DNA from: an uncultured Flavonifractor sp.
GTDB lineage: Bacteria > Bacillota > Clostridia > Oscillospirales > Oscillospiraceae
Direction: 5' to 3'
Length of the DNA: 64,000 nt
NCBI GenBank assembly: GCA_947346365.1
Contig: CANAAV010000002.1
Location: 1 to 64,000 of the forward strand
The notes below the pieces were generated by a model, which was not told the origin of the DNA, ran no database searches, and saw nothing but the letters and a program-made list of their open reading frames with translations. Within the stretch, counting starts at the first letter, position 1. Each line of letters opens with the position of its first letter. Position numbers and translations under genes: made by a program. Below are positions 15,673 through 24,222 of the stretch, one piece after another.

Positions 15673-18378
15673 CTATGCCGCCGGCTGGTCCACGGGGACA
15701 AAGGGCTCTACCTCGGCAGGCGGGGGTTCGCCCTGAGTGACAGGCGTGACCGGCGGCGCGGGGGTCTCCGGGACGGCCGGTTCCCCGCCGGAAGGAGCCG
15801 GTGTGACCGGCGGCGCCACCGGGACGGGCCAGGTGAGAGGATTGTTGACGTCAAAACCAGGCCACTGCTCCTGGGTGGGCCAGGTGGAGGGGTCCGCGAT
15901 ATCAAACAGATTGGGATCATATTCTTTGGGGATGGGTTCGATCAGCTCCGTGTGGACGGTACAGGGGCCCAGAGCGTCCAAATAGCTTTTCAGATAGACG
16001 GAATCCCTGGCGGTCCGCCCGCCGATATCCTCACGCGCCAGGTCCAGTACGGCGATTGTTTTGACAGTCGGCTCCTCCACTACGCCCTCAATGGGCTCTC
16101 TGGGGCAGAACTCCCCTGCCAAATGGTACTGCCCAGTAGGCGCGCCGTTGGCGTCCAGCACGGGACAGGCGGTGCAGACCTCCACCTCCACGTGCATGGT
16201 GCACGACTCCACGGGACCCTGGCCCTGGAAGACCTGAGCGCTGCCCACGCGGCTGCCCCTGGGGTCGCTGGCACAGGCGGCGGTGGCGAGCATGCCGCTG
16301 TCCCGGCAGTACTGGATGGTGGTCAGGCCGCTGGCCTTGGTGAAATCCCGGATTTCCAAGCCTTCGTGCACTTGGCTCATGACCTTCTGCCACAGGATCG
16401 CGGCGGGGTTGCTGCCCGCGGCCACCCGGATGCGCTCCGGCCTGTCGTAGCCCACCCAGACGGCGGCGGTGTAGTAGCCAGTATAGCCCACAAACCAGCG
16501 GTCGCAGTTAGAGCTGGTGGAACCGGTCTTGCCCGCCACAATTTGTCCGGACAGCTTGGCTTGGGTGCCGGTGCCGCTGGCAACCACGGCTTTGAGCATC
16601 TCATTGACGTAGGTTGCCGTGGAGGCCTTGAGGACCGGCTCTCCGTCCCGGTCCTGGGTATTGTCCAGCAGGACAATCTCCTGCCCGTCCACGATTTGGG
16701 TCACCTTGGTATACGTGCGGGGGGAGAGGTAGACGCCTTCCCGGGGGAAAATTGAGTAAGCGGCGGCCATATCCAGAACCCGCACACCGTCGGTCAGACC
16801 GCCCAGGGCCAGCTGGGCGGGGCCCAGGTCGCTTTTAAGCTCGCCGTTGATTTCCCGGCCCTCCTCCAGGGTGCCGATATGAAATTTATCCTGCATAAAC
16901 TGGAAGGATATGTCCGGAGTGACATCCTGGAATACCCGCACGGCGACCGGGTTGGAGGAGTCCTCCACAGCGTCCGCCACGTTCATGCGCCCCCGGTAAT
17001 AGCCGTAGGCGTTGACCGGCCAGGCGCTGCCGCCCAGAAGCTGAACGGGGTAATCGTCGTACACGGTGGCGGGGGTGACAATCCCCAGCTCCAAGGCGGG
17101 GGCGTAGACCGACAGGGGCTTAATGGAAGAGCCGGGCTGGCGGGTGGAACGGCTGGCATAGTTCCAGCCGCGGTTGCGCTCTTTTTCTCCGAGGGCTCCC
17201 GCCAGGGCGGACACGTTGCCCTGGGGATCGACAACCACAATGGCCGATTGAATCTGCTGTCCGCTGTCGGAGGTCAGATCCATACTGCTGCGGTCCAGAT
17301 AAATGCTCTCCACAATGGACTGAATCCGCGTATCGACACAGGCGTAAATATTCAGTCCGCCGGAGGTGACCAGGTTTGCAGCCAGCTTCTCCGAATAGCC
17401 GAATTTTTCCGACAGATCGTTGATAACGTCGGTGATGAGCTGCTCGTCATACCAATTATACAAGGTGGTGGGTTTGACGTCGTCCTCGCTGCGGGTAAAG
17501 ACCAGCTCCTCCGCCAGAGCGGCGCGGTAGGTGGGCTCGTCAATAATCTCCTGCTCGCGCATCTGCCACAGCACCAGCTCCTGGCGCTTTTTGTTGCGCT
17601 CCCGCCCGGTGGTAATCTCTCCGGTATTGGGATCGGTCATGCGCACATTGGAGTAGGGGCCGTAAACCGTGGGGTTGTTGGTGATGCTGATGAGGCTTGC
17701 ACACTCGGCCAGAGTGAGCTCGTTAAGCTCTTTATTAAAATAGTTTTTGGCGGCGGTGGCCACGCCGTAGCAGTTGTCGCCCAGATAGATATAGTTGAGA
17801 TACCACTCCATGATCTGTTCCTTGGAGTAGGTGGCGTCGAACTCCAGCGCCCGGAAAATCTCCAGGATTTTGCGTTTTACCGTTACGTCGTCATATTGGG
17901 TAAAGTTTTTAATCAGCTGTTGGGTAATGGTGGAGCCGCCCTGAATATCCTGCCCGGTGAACATGAGAATCACGCCGTACAGGGTTCTGCGCCAGTTGAC
18001 CCCCTTGTGGGTCCAAAAGGTTTTGTCTTCAATGGCCGTGGTGGCGTTGACCAGATCATCTGGGAGCTGGTCAAAGCTCACCAGCTCCCGGTTTTCCGTG
18101 CCGTGCAGAGACAGATGCTCCACATACTGCCCGGTGGCGGGGTCCATGTAATAGACGGTGCTGGTCTGATCCATCACGAAATTGCCCTCCAGAGGGGCCT
18201 GGGGAATGATAACCGTGCGGATATAGGTGGCGGCAAAACATACCAGGATTACTCCGGTGACGACACCGATTAGCAAAAGGGTGCCCAGAATTTTAAACAG
18301 GGTGGCGATCACGGTAAGAACCGGGGAACGCCGCCGTCTTTTCCGGCTGCGGCTGGGCTGTTGGTTGGCAGATGGCAA
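15673..18378 (-). CDS. class A penicillin-binding protein (transglycosylase-transpeptidase)
   Basis: About 901 residues. A cytoplasmic Arg/Lys tract is followed by one membrane anchor (about 25-50), a GT51 glycosyltransferase domain with catalytic Glu117 in T-A-I-E-D-K-T-F and QGGSTITQQL, then a transpeptidase domain with S417-S-I-K420, an S-S-N motif and K617-T-G. The C terminus is a long Pro/Thr/Glu-rich extracellular tail. It polymerises and cross-links peptidoglycan outside the membrane. Start: TTG at 18378 with GGAGGTG 6 bases upstream; the apparent ATG at 18393 overlaps that ribosome site. Monocistronic. Confidence 0.95.
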   Translation of the reverse strand: MPSANQQPSRSRKRRRRSPVLTVIATLFKILGTLLLIGVVTGVILVCFAATYIRTVIIPQAPLEGNFVMDQTSTVYYMDPATGQYVEHLSLHGTENRELVSFDQLPDDLVNATTAIEDKTFWTHKGVNWRRTLYGVILMFTGQDIQGGSTITQQLIKNFTQYDDVTVKRKILEIFRALEFDATYSKEQIMEWYLNYIYLGDNCYGVATAAKNYFNKELNELTLAECASLISITNNPTVYGPYSNVRMTDPNTGEITTGRERNKKRQELVLWQMREQEIIDEPTYRAALAEELVFTRSEDDVKPTTLYNWYDEQLITDVINDLSEKFGYSEKLAANLVTSGGLNIYACVDTRIQSIVESIYLDRSSMDLTSDSGQQIQSAIVVVDPQGNVSALAGALGEKERNRGWNYASRSTRQPGSSIKPLSVYAPALELGIVTPATVYDDYPVQLLGGSAWPVNAYGYYRGRMNVADAVEDSSNPVAVRVFQDVTPDISFQFMQDKFHIGTLEEGREINGELKSDLGPAQLALGGLTDGVRVLDMAAAYSIFPREGVYLSPRTYTKVTQIVDGQEIVLLDNTQDRDGEPVLKASTATYVNEMLKAVVASGTGTQAKLSGQIVAGKTGSTSSNCDRWFVGYTGYYTAAVWVGYDRPERIRVAAGSNPAAILWQKVMSQVHEGLEIRDFTKASGLTTIQYCRDSGMLATAACASDPRGSRVGSAQVFQGQGPVESCTMHVEVEVCTACPVLDANGAPTGQYHLAGEFCPREPIEGVVEEPTVKTIAVLDLAREDIGGRTARDSVYLKSYLDALGPCTVHTELIEPIPKEYDPNLFDIADPSTWPTQEQWPGFDVNNPLTWPVPVAPPVTPAPSGGEPAVPETPAPPVTPVTQGEPPPAEVEPFVPVDQPAA

Positions 18379-18587
18379 GAAAAACACCTCCATGGGGAAA
18401 GAGCCGCCCGCCGAAAGACGGCAAGCGTTCCAGTAAGGATGGGCGGTGCGGCGGCATGTACGCGGCCGCGTGGTTGAATTGGCGCAATGTGCTGCGGTTA
18501 TGGCGCGCCGTCTCCCGGCGTTACCCCCGCTCCAGCCACGCTGTGGACGGAGGCGGCGGAATTTGGCATAACGGCCGCTTTGTAGTT
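18379..18587 (-). other. 5' leader of the class A PBP gene
   Basis: About 200 transcribed but untranslated GC-rich bases between the promoter and the start codon. No known riboswitch motif was recognised; small hairpins are possible around 18400-18425. Confidence 0.4.
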
Positions 18588-18615
18588 ATTATACCATCAC
18601 AATTGGATTTGTCCA
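18588..18615 (-). promoter_or_regulatory. promoter of the class A PBP gene
   Basis: Minus strand TGGACA (18610-18615), 16-bp spacer ending TGG, TATAAT (18588-18593). Confidence 0.8.
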
Positions 18616-18679
18616 CCCTAATATCTTCCACAAATTGGCCGGACAGGGGGAGCTGTCAGAAATTTACCTTGTCTCCCCC

Positions 18680-18708
18680 TTGCTTTTTTCTGTGATACGG
18701 GCTACAAT
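18680..18708 (+). promoter_or_regulatory. promoter of the DUF1292 gene
   Basis: TTGCTT (18680-18685), 17-bp spacer, TACAAT (18703-18708). Confidence 0.7.
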
Positions 18709-18805
18709 GGTATCTAGGAAACGCACAGGGCTGCGGCGGGCCGGCTGAAATGGGCCTGCGGTGGCGGGATTGTGCTTCCCAGTAAAAAAGGTTTGGTGCG
18801 CGGCG

Positions 18806-19108
18806 ATGAGCGAAGAATTTGGACCGGATTTTATTACCGTTACGGATGAGGACGGCAATGAATTTGAGTTGGAGCATCTGGACACAATAGAGTACAACGG
18901 GCAGACCTATATGGCCTTTTTCCCCGCCGTAGAGGGCGAAGAAGACGGCGGCGCAGAGGATGTGGACCTGGACGAGGAATATGGGCTGATTATCCTCAAG
19001 GCGGTAGAGGTGGACGGGGAGGAGCAACTCTCCACGCTGGATAGTGAAGAGGAACTGGAGCTGGTGTACCAGCAGTTTATGGAGACGCTGTTCAGCGAAG
19101 AGGACTGA
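18806..19108 (+). CDS. DUF1292 family acidic protein
   Basis: 100 residues from the ATG at 18806, very acidic, with the D-E-D-G-N-E-F-E-L-E...Y-N-G-Q-T-Y pattern of DUF1292 proteins and a conserved LDSEEELELVYQQF end. Function of the family is unknown; in many Clostridia the gene lies near ruvX/mltG, which is not so here. The ribosome site is weak (AAAAAGG about 14 bases upstream). Single-gene unit, followed directly by an intergenic repeat. Confidence 0.8.
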   Translation: MSEEFGPDFITVTDEDGNEFELEHLDTIEYNGQTYMAFFPAVEGEEDGGAEDVDLDEEYGLIILKAVEVDGEEQLSTLDSEEELELVYQQFMETLFSEED

Positions 19109-19255
19109 GAATCTGTATTCACAATCATGAAACGCCGTTTTGACAGAGCTTGCGCGGCCGCTGTGCGTTACGGCAGTATACCCGCGAGAATTTGCCTGGG
19201 TGGCGGCACAATTTTACGCCAATTTGGCATCCCCCGATTATGAATAGAGGTTCTG
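19109..19255. repeat. intergenic palindromic repeat, copy 1
   Basis: Begins just after a stop codon with CTGTATTCACAATCATGAA (from about 19115) and ends near 19236-19250 with a partly inverted copy (GATTATGAATAG). The inner part includes TTGCCTGGGTGGCGGC. A related element with the same left end and the same inner block is at 62638-62757, so this is a repeated family, probably MITE/REP-like. Confidence 0.55.
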
Positions 19256-19299
19256 ACTGCCTTTTGCACACAGGTTTTCCTGCTCGGTGCGTGACGGGT

Positions 19300-19455
19300 C
19301 TTATTTAAACCCACATTTTTTAAACGGGACGCCCCCTCACAGTGCGGACCGCAGGCCTCCCGGCCCCCCCAGGGGGACGCTGGAAGTTGGAAGCGACGAA
19401 ACACTGTGGAGGCGACCCACCTGCCATTACGTGCAGGTTTTAAATGGGCCCGCAC
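19300..19455 (+). ncRNA. ssrS: 6S RNA candidate (RNA polymerase regulator)
   Basis: No ORF is likely here. The outer helix pairs 5' CCCACATTTTTTAAAC (about 19310-19325) with 3' GTTTTAAATGGG (19437-19448). An inner helix CACAGTG (19338-19344) pairs with CACTGTG (19402-19408), and between lie G-G-A-C-C-G-C-A-G and A-A-G-C-G-A-C-G-A-A-A-C-A-C. These match the pattern of the upper stem of E. coli 6S RNA, where GCGACGACACA sits at the same place. A small hairpin ACCTGC/GCAGGT (19419-19438) on the 3' side of the open bubble also matches 6S architecture. 6S RNA mimics an open promoter and traps sigma-A holoenzyme in slow growth. Exact ends not determined. Confidence 0.65.
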
Positions 19456-19469
19456 GGCCAGAGCGGGGC

Positions 19470-19502
19470 GCCCCACGGAACGTCAGTTTCGTGGGGCTTT
19501 CT
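19470..19502 (+). terminator. terminator of the 6S-like RNA
   Basis: GCCCCACGGAA (19470-19480) pairs with TTTCGTGGGGC (19487-19497), followed by TTTCT. Confidence 0.75.
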
Positions 19503-19556
19503 GTATCCGGGCCGGAGGTGTTTGCGAATAAAGTGTAAAACTGCGCGGTTAGGGGC

Positions 19557-19585
19557 TTGAAAGCCGCAGCGATTTCTAGTATAAT
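19557..19585 (+). promoter_or_regulatory. promoter of the foldase gene
   Basis: TTGAAA (19557-19562), 17-bp spacer, TATAAT (19580-19585), 64 bp before the start codon. Confidence 0.85.
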
Positions 19586-19648
19586 GTCAAGACGCGATTA
19601 TTTTTGATCCCGTAGACGGAACATTTATCGAGAGGACTGAAGCTACAA

Positions 19649-21259
19649 ATGAGCGCATCCAGAGAAAAGAAACAGCGCCAGAACGACCCGAATCAGGGCC
19701 TTAGCCAAAAGCAGCGCCAGGAGCGGCAGGAGGCCGAGGCCGCGAAGCGCCGGGGGGTTGTGTACGCCGTGATCGGCGCGGTTGTGGCCGTACTGGTGAT
19801 CGCCCTGCTGGTTTGGCATTCCGGCATCATCCAGCGCAGCAGGACCGCTGTCAGCATAGCCGGGCGCACGTACAACGTCAACGACGTGGCTTACTATTAT
19901 TATACCGCGATGAGCGAGGAGTACCAGATGACCTACGGTACGACCTTCGACCCCAACGCGGACCTGCGCACCCAGTATGTGGACGCGGAGGAGACCATCA
20001 GCTACCATGACCAGTTCCTGGACGACGCGGTTGACAGCTTGGTTACCGTGGCCGCTCTGGAAAACGCAGCCGCCGAGGCCGGCTATACCCTCACGGCGGA
20101 AGACCGTTCCGGTGTAGAGGAAAGCATGGAGGCCATGAAGGCCACCGCCCAGCAGTATGGCTACAGCAATAATTTCAGCGGCTTTTTGAAGGCGAACTTC
20201 GGACAGTATATGACCCTGGGGGATTACCGGACCTGTCTGGAGCGCGCGGCGCTGATCAACGGTTACTCTATACAGGTGCGCGGCGAGCAGGAAGTGACCG
20301 ACGAGGAAAAGCAAAGCTACTATGAGGAGAACGCTGAGAACCTGGACAGCTATGATTTCCGGGTGGTGTATGTGGACGGCGCCGCTCCATCTGGAACGGA
20401 TTCCCAGGGCAACACGGTGGAGCCCACCGAGGAGGAGACCGCCGCAGCGCTCCGGGCGGCCAAGGCCAAGGCCGACCGCATGGAGGCCGCTGTGGAGCGG
20501 GCCAGTGACCGTGAGGCGGAATTTATCCGCCTGGCGCCCGATTATGTGGCTGAGGACGAGCGGGAGGACTGCCGGGAGGATCCGGACTATACCCTATCCA
20601 AAAACAGAAAGGGCAGCGACATGCCCATGAGCCGCTACCCCTATGTGGGCTGGCTCATGGCCGGGGGGCATGAAAAAGGCGATGTGCACGTAGTGGAGGG
20701 CAGCTCCGGCTACTATGTGGTCCTCTTCCTGGACCGCTACCGGGACGAGACCCCCACCGTCGATATCCGCCATATTCTGATACGCGCCGCTCTGGATCAG
20801 GCGGACGATCCCAGCACCACGGATGTAAATGAGTCTACCATTCCCTCCCAGGCGTCTCTGGACGCGGCGAGAGCCGAGGCGCAGAGCCTGCTGGACCAGT
20901 GGAATGCCGGGGACAAGACCGCCGAGTCCTTTGGCGCGCTGGCGCAGGATCACTCTGCCGACGCGGGCTCCGCCTCCAACGGCGGGCTGTACCTGGGGGT
21001 TGCCGGCGGGCAGATGTTCCAGGCGTTTAACGACTGGATTATGGATCCCGCCCGTCAGAGCGGCGAGACCACGCTGATTCAGAATCCCCAGAGTGGGCAG
21101 CAGGGCTGGCATGTGGTCTATTTCCAGGACTATGACTCGCCCCTGTGGGAGATTACCGCCAGCAATACGCTGACCAGCGAAAAGATGCGCACCTGGTTGG
21201 ACGGCATCCGGGAGGGCCTGGAGGCCGTGCGGGACAGCGGTATACAGTACGTGGGATAA
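19649..21259 (+). CDS. membrane-anchored peptidyl-prolyl isomerase (SurA/PrsA-like, parvulin domain)
   Basis: 536 residues. A basic, Gln-rich cytoplasmic N terminus, one membrane segment (about 37-58), then a SurA-N-like helical region (about 70-240) and a PpiC/rotamase domain near 370-500 (VDIRHILIRA ... FGALAQDHSADAGSASNGGLYL). It should act outside the membrane on secreted proteins as a foldase. Compared with PrsA it is a signal-anchor rather than a lipoprotein, and an acidic stretch of low complexity (about 265-330) precedes the rotamase domain. Monocistronic with its own promoter and terminator. Confidence 0.88.
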   Translation: MSASREKKQRQNDPNQGLSQKQRQERQEAEAAKRRGVVYAVIGAVVAVLVIALLVWHSGIIQRSRTAVSIAGRTYNVNDVAYYYYTAMSEEYQMTYGTTFDPNADLRTQYVDAEETISYHDQFLDDAVDSLVTVAALENAAAEAGYTLTAEDRSGVEESMEAMKATAQQYGYSNNFSGFLKANFGQYMTLGDYRTCLERAALINGYSIQVRGEQEVTDEEKQSYYEENAENLDSYDFRVVYVDGAAPSGTDSQGNTVEPTEEETAAALRAAKAKADRMEAAVERASDREAEFIRLAPDYVAEDEREDCREDPDYTLSKNRKGSDMPMSRYPYVGWLMAGGHEKGDVHVVEGSSGYYVVLFLDRYRDETPTVDIRHILIRAALDQADDPSTTDVNESTIPSQASLDAARAEAQSLLDQWNAGDKTAESFGALAQDHSADAGSASNGGLYLGVAGGQMFQAFNDWIMDPARQSGETTLIQNPQSGQQGWHVVYFQDYDSPLWEITASNTLTSEKMRTWLDGIREGLEAVRDSGIQYVG

Positions 21260-21274
21260 AAGTTGACAATTGGC

Positions 21275-21305
21275 AAAGGACCGCCGCAGCTGCGGCGGTC
21301 CTTTT
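21275..21305 (+). terminator. terminator of the foldase gene
   Basis: Perfect inverted repeat AAAGGACCGCCGCAG/CTGCGGCGGTCCTTT (21275-21304) with a T run. Confidence 0.9.
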
Positions 21306-21322
21306 ATTAGAGGGGGGAGAAG

Positions 21323-22036
21323 ATGGAGACGGCATTCCTGCGCACAGAGATGCTTTTAGGCCGCCAGGCCATGGAGCGGCTGGCGGCGGCCCATGTGGCG
21401 GTGTTCGGCCTGGGGGGGGTGGGAAGCTGGTGCGCGGAGGCTTTAGCGCGCTCGGGCATAGGGACACTGACTCTGGTGGACCATGACACCGTAGGGCTGA
21501 CGAACTTAAACCGTCAGGCGCAGGCCCTGTGCTCCACGCTGGGTCTGCCCAAGGCACAGGCCATGGCCCGGCGGGTGCTGGAGATCAATCCCGGCTGCCG
21601 GGTGCTGCCTATGGTGGGAAAATATGAAGCCCGGAGCCGGGAGCGGTTTTTCTCCCAGCGGTATGACTACCTGGTGGACTGCATCGACCTGGTGTCCTGC
21701 AAGCTGGATTTGATAGAAAGCGCGGTTGAGCGGGGAATTTCGGTTATCTCGGCCCTGGGCACCGGCAATAAGCTGGACCCCAGCCAGTTTCGGATCGGAG
21801 ATCTGGCGGACACCCAGGGGTGTCCGCTGGCCCGGGTGGTGCGCAAGGAGCTGCGCAGGCGGGGGATTGTCCACCACAGGGTCCTCTGGTCGCCGGAGGA
21901 GCCACGGACGCCGGAACAGAAGGAGGCCCCGCCGCCCGGCCGGAGGAGCGTTCCCGGTAGCGTGGCCTGGGTGCCCTCCGTGGCGGGACTGATGCTGGCG
22001 GGGGAAGTGGTGATGGACCTGGCGCGGGAGAAGTGA
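21323..22036 (+). CDS. tcdA: tRNA threonylcarbamoyladenosine dehydratase
   Basis: 237 residues, E1/ThiF/MoeB fold. It catalyses ATP-dependent cyclisation of t6A37 to ct6A in ANN-decoding tRNAs. Visible are the nucleotide motif VFGLGGVGSWCAEALARSG near residues 30-48, the Asp of TLVDHD, LNRQ and the CIDLVSCKLDLI region. AGAGGGGGGAG precedes the ATG. Stand-alone gene between two terminators. Confidence 0.93.
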   Translation: METAFLRTEMLLGRQAMERLAAAHVAVFGLGGVGSWCAEALARSGIGTLTLVDHDTVGLTNLNRQAQALCSTLGLPKAQAMARRVLEINPGCRVLPMVGKYEARSRERFFSQRYDYLVDCIDLVSCKLDLIESAVERGISVISALGTGNKLDPSQFRIGDLADTQGCPLARVVRKELRRRGIVHHRVLWSPEEPRTPEQKEAPPPGRRSVPGSVAWVPSVAGLMLAGEVVMDLAREK

Positions 22037-22073
22037 GACACAGCGCCGTTTTCCCACGCTGTCCTGTGCATTC

Positions 22074-22113
22074 AAAAGCGTCCGGCGGCGGTTTTCCGCC
22101 GTCGGACGCTTTT
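22074..22113. terminator. bidirectional terminator between tcdA and the aminopeptidase gene
   Basis: AAAAGCGTCCG...CGGACGCTTTT with a GGCGG/CCGCC upper stem; A run on the left and T run on the right serve both convergent genes. Confidence 0.9.
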
Positions 22114-22144
22114 CTCGGCTCCAGGGAACTTGAAAGGGGGCGGC

Positions 22145-23554
22145 TTATTTGGCTTGGTAAATCGCCTTCATACCCCGGTAGGTCATATAGCAGTCCAGCT
22201 TGGAGACGGTTTCGAAGGGGGCGTGCATGCTCAGCACGGGCACCCCGGCGTCCAGGGTGTCAATATCCCGCTCTGCCATATAACAGGCCACGGTGCCGCC
22301 TCCGCCAGCGTCTACCTTGCCCAGCTCCGCCATCTGCCAGGCTACGCCGGCCTCATCCAAAACCCGGCGGGCATAGGCTACCAGCTCGGCGGAGGCGTCG
22401 GACGCGCCGCTTTTTCCACGCGCGCCGGTGTATTTGCACAGTCCCATACCGTAGTTGATCCGGGCACTGTTGCGCTTTTCGTATACGTCGGCAAAATTGG
22501 GGTCAAAGGCCGCCGTCACGTCGGCGGACAGGCAGAAGGATTTTTCGTAGCAGGCCTTCAGCGGCGCCTTTTGAGCGTCGCACAGGTCGCTCATAAAGGT
22601 GTCAAAAGCGGCGCTGCGCATGCCGGAAACACCTTCGGAGCCAATCTCCTCCTTGTCCGCCAGCATGCAGACCGCAGTGCGCTCGGGAGTGTCCAGGTCC
22701 AGCAGGGCCGCCAGGCAGGCATAGGCGCACACCCGGTCATCATGGCCATAGGAGCCGATCATAGAGCGGTCAAAGCCGATGTCACAGGCGCGGAAGCTGG
22801 GCACGGCCTCCAGCTCGGCGGAGATGAAGTCGGCCTCGACAATGCCGTATTTCTGGTTGAGCAGGTCCAGCACCGCCAGCTTTACCCGGTCGGAGCCCTC
22901 GTCGTTTTGGAAGGGGCGGCTGCCGATGAGAATATTCAGCGTCTCGGCGGGGATGGCCTCGCCCAGAGGCTTTTTAGACTGCTCACCGCCTAGATGGGGC
23001 AGCAGGTCGTCAATGGTGAACACCGGATCGCCGGGGTTAGAGCCAATGGCCACCTGTAGGGTGGAGCCGTCCTTCAGGGCAATGATCCCGTGAAGCTCCA
23101 GGGGAATGGTTACCCACTGATACTTGCGTATGCCGCCGTAGTAGTGGGTTTTGAGAAAAGCCAGCTCGGCATCCTCATAGACGGGATTGGGCTTCAGGTC
23201 CAGGCGGGGGGAGTCAATATGGGCCGCGCCGATGTTCACGCCCTCGCTGAGGGGCTGTGCGCCCACCACGGCCAGCATGATAGCCTTGCCGCGGTTCACC
23301 CGGTAGAGCTTGTCGCCGGGCTGGACAGCCATGCCCCGGGTGAAGGGCCGAAAGCCTTTGGCCTGGGCCAGGCGGACGGTCTCGGCGACCACTTCGCGCT
23401 CGGTCTTGCCCGCGTCCAGGTATTTTTTATAGTCCTCACAGTAGGCGTTCAGCTCGTCCTCTTCCGTTTTGGACAGGCGGTCCCAGCCGTTTTTAGGCTG
23501 GCAGAACAGGGCCTCCCGGCGCAGATCGCCGGGGGTCTTTTGTTTTTCATCCAT
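22145..23554 (-). CDS. M18 family zinc aminopeptidase
   Basis: 469 residues, cytosolic. Metal and catalytic motifs of the M18 family are present: GAAHIDSPRLD near residues 110-120, DKEEIGSEGVSG near 305, GSYGHDDR, and the C-terminal M-H-A-P-F-E-T His. Clostridial members cleave N-terminal amino acids, often aspartyl or other acidic residues, from peptides; the exact specificity cannot be read here. GGAGG lies ahead of the ATG. Monocistronic, divergent from bactofilin. Confidence 0.93.
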   Translation of the reverse strand: MDEKQKTPGDLRREALFCQPKNGWDRLSKTEEDELNAYCEDYKKYLDAGKTEREVVAETVRLAQAKGFRPFTRGMAVQPGDKLYRVNRGKAIMLAVVGAQPLSEGVNIGAAHIDSPRLDLKPNPVYEDAELAFLKTHYYGGIRKYQWVTIPLELHGIIALKDGSTLQVAIGSNPGDPVFTIDDLLPHLGGEQSKKPLGEAIPAETLNILIGSRPFQNDEGSDRVKLAVLDLLNQKYGIVEADFISAELEAVPSFRACDIGFDRSMIGSYGHDDRVCAYACLAALLDLDTPERTAVCMLADKEEIGSEGVSGMRSAAFDTFMSDLCDAQKAPLKACYEKSFCLSADVTAAFDPNFADVYEKRNSARINYGMGLCKYTGARGKSGASDASAELVAYARRVLDEAGVAWQMAELGKVDAGGGGTVACYMAERDIDTLDAGVPVLSMHAPFETVSKLDCYMTYRGMKAIYQAK

Positions 23555-23667
23555 TGGGGTGCGCCTCCTTTTTAGTTTGCCCCACTACCATACCACGAAT
23601 TTATGAATTTTTCCAGACCCTGTTTCAAAACAGCGCCCATAAAACCCTCCTCTCTGCCCGCCTGCTC

Positions 23668-23696
23668 TTGCCACCCAGGGGACAGTGTGCTAAAAT
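23668..23696 (+). promoter_or_regulatory. promoter of the bactofilin operon
   Basis: TTGCCA (23668-23673), 17-bp spacer ending TGC, TAAAAT (23691-23696). Confidence 0.75.
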
Positions 23697-23730
23697 AGGA
23701 GGCAACCAGAAAAAAGGAGTTGAAGTAGCT

Positions 23731-24222
23731 ATGAGTTTCTTTGGGACAGCCTCTAGGGTACAGGAGCCGGCGCCGCAGCCGGAGGAAGAGAAGCAGGAGG
23801 CGCTTGAGCAGGCCGAAGCGCTTCCCCCCACTCCAGAGACGGTGATTGCCAAGGGAGTCGTCATTTCCGGAGAGCTGAGAGGAACGGGAAGCGTCCGGAT
23901 TGAGGGGCTTGTAAAGGGGAGCATCTGCCTGTCCGGGACGCTGATTGTGGCGGCGTTTGGAGAGGTGCAGGGTCCGGTGGAGGCGGACGCCATCCGGGTG
24001 GCCGGACATGTGAAGGGCAACGTAACCGCCCGGGAGCACCTGCGCCTAGAGGCCGGCGGAACCATCGAGGGGGATGTGACCACCGCCACCTTCGGCTTGG
24101 ACCCCGGCGGAATCTTGAATGGACGGACCACCATGCTCAAGCCGCCTCCGGCGCCTGTGCCGGAAGAGGACGTATTCCGGCTGGATGGGACCGGAGCGGA
24201 CGGACTGGACGGCACGGTTTGA
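23731..24222 (+). CDS. bactofilin family cytoskeletal protein
   Basis: 163 residues from the ATG at 23731 (AAAAAGGAG 11 bases upstream); longer in-frame starts overlap the promoter. A Glu/Gln/Pro-rich N tail precedes the bactofilin core (about 40-135), a right-handed beta helix with the hallmark GELRGTGSVRIEGLVKGSI and VRVAGHVKGNV-type repeats, followed by a Pro-rich C tail. Bactofilins polymerise without nucleotides and act in cell shape, or in spore formation in some Firmicutes. Its stop overlaps the TTG start of the MATE gene. Confidence 0.93.
   Translation: MSFFGTASRVQEPAPQPEEEKQEALEQAEALPPTPETVIAKGVVISGELRGTGSVRIEGLVKGSICLSGTLIVAAFGEVQGPVEADAIRVAGHVKGNVTAREHLRLEAGGTIEGDVTTATFGLDPGGILNGRTTMLKPPPAPVPEEDVFRLDGTGADGLDGTV

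Noticed and set aside
16879..18273. 464-residue plus-strand frame inside the class A PBP gene
   Set aside because: Antisense shadow; the minus strand holds all PBP catalytic motifs.
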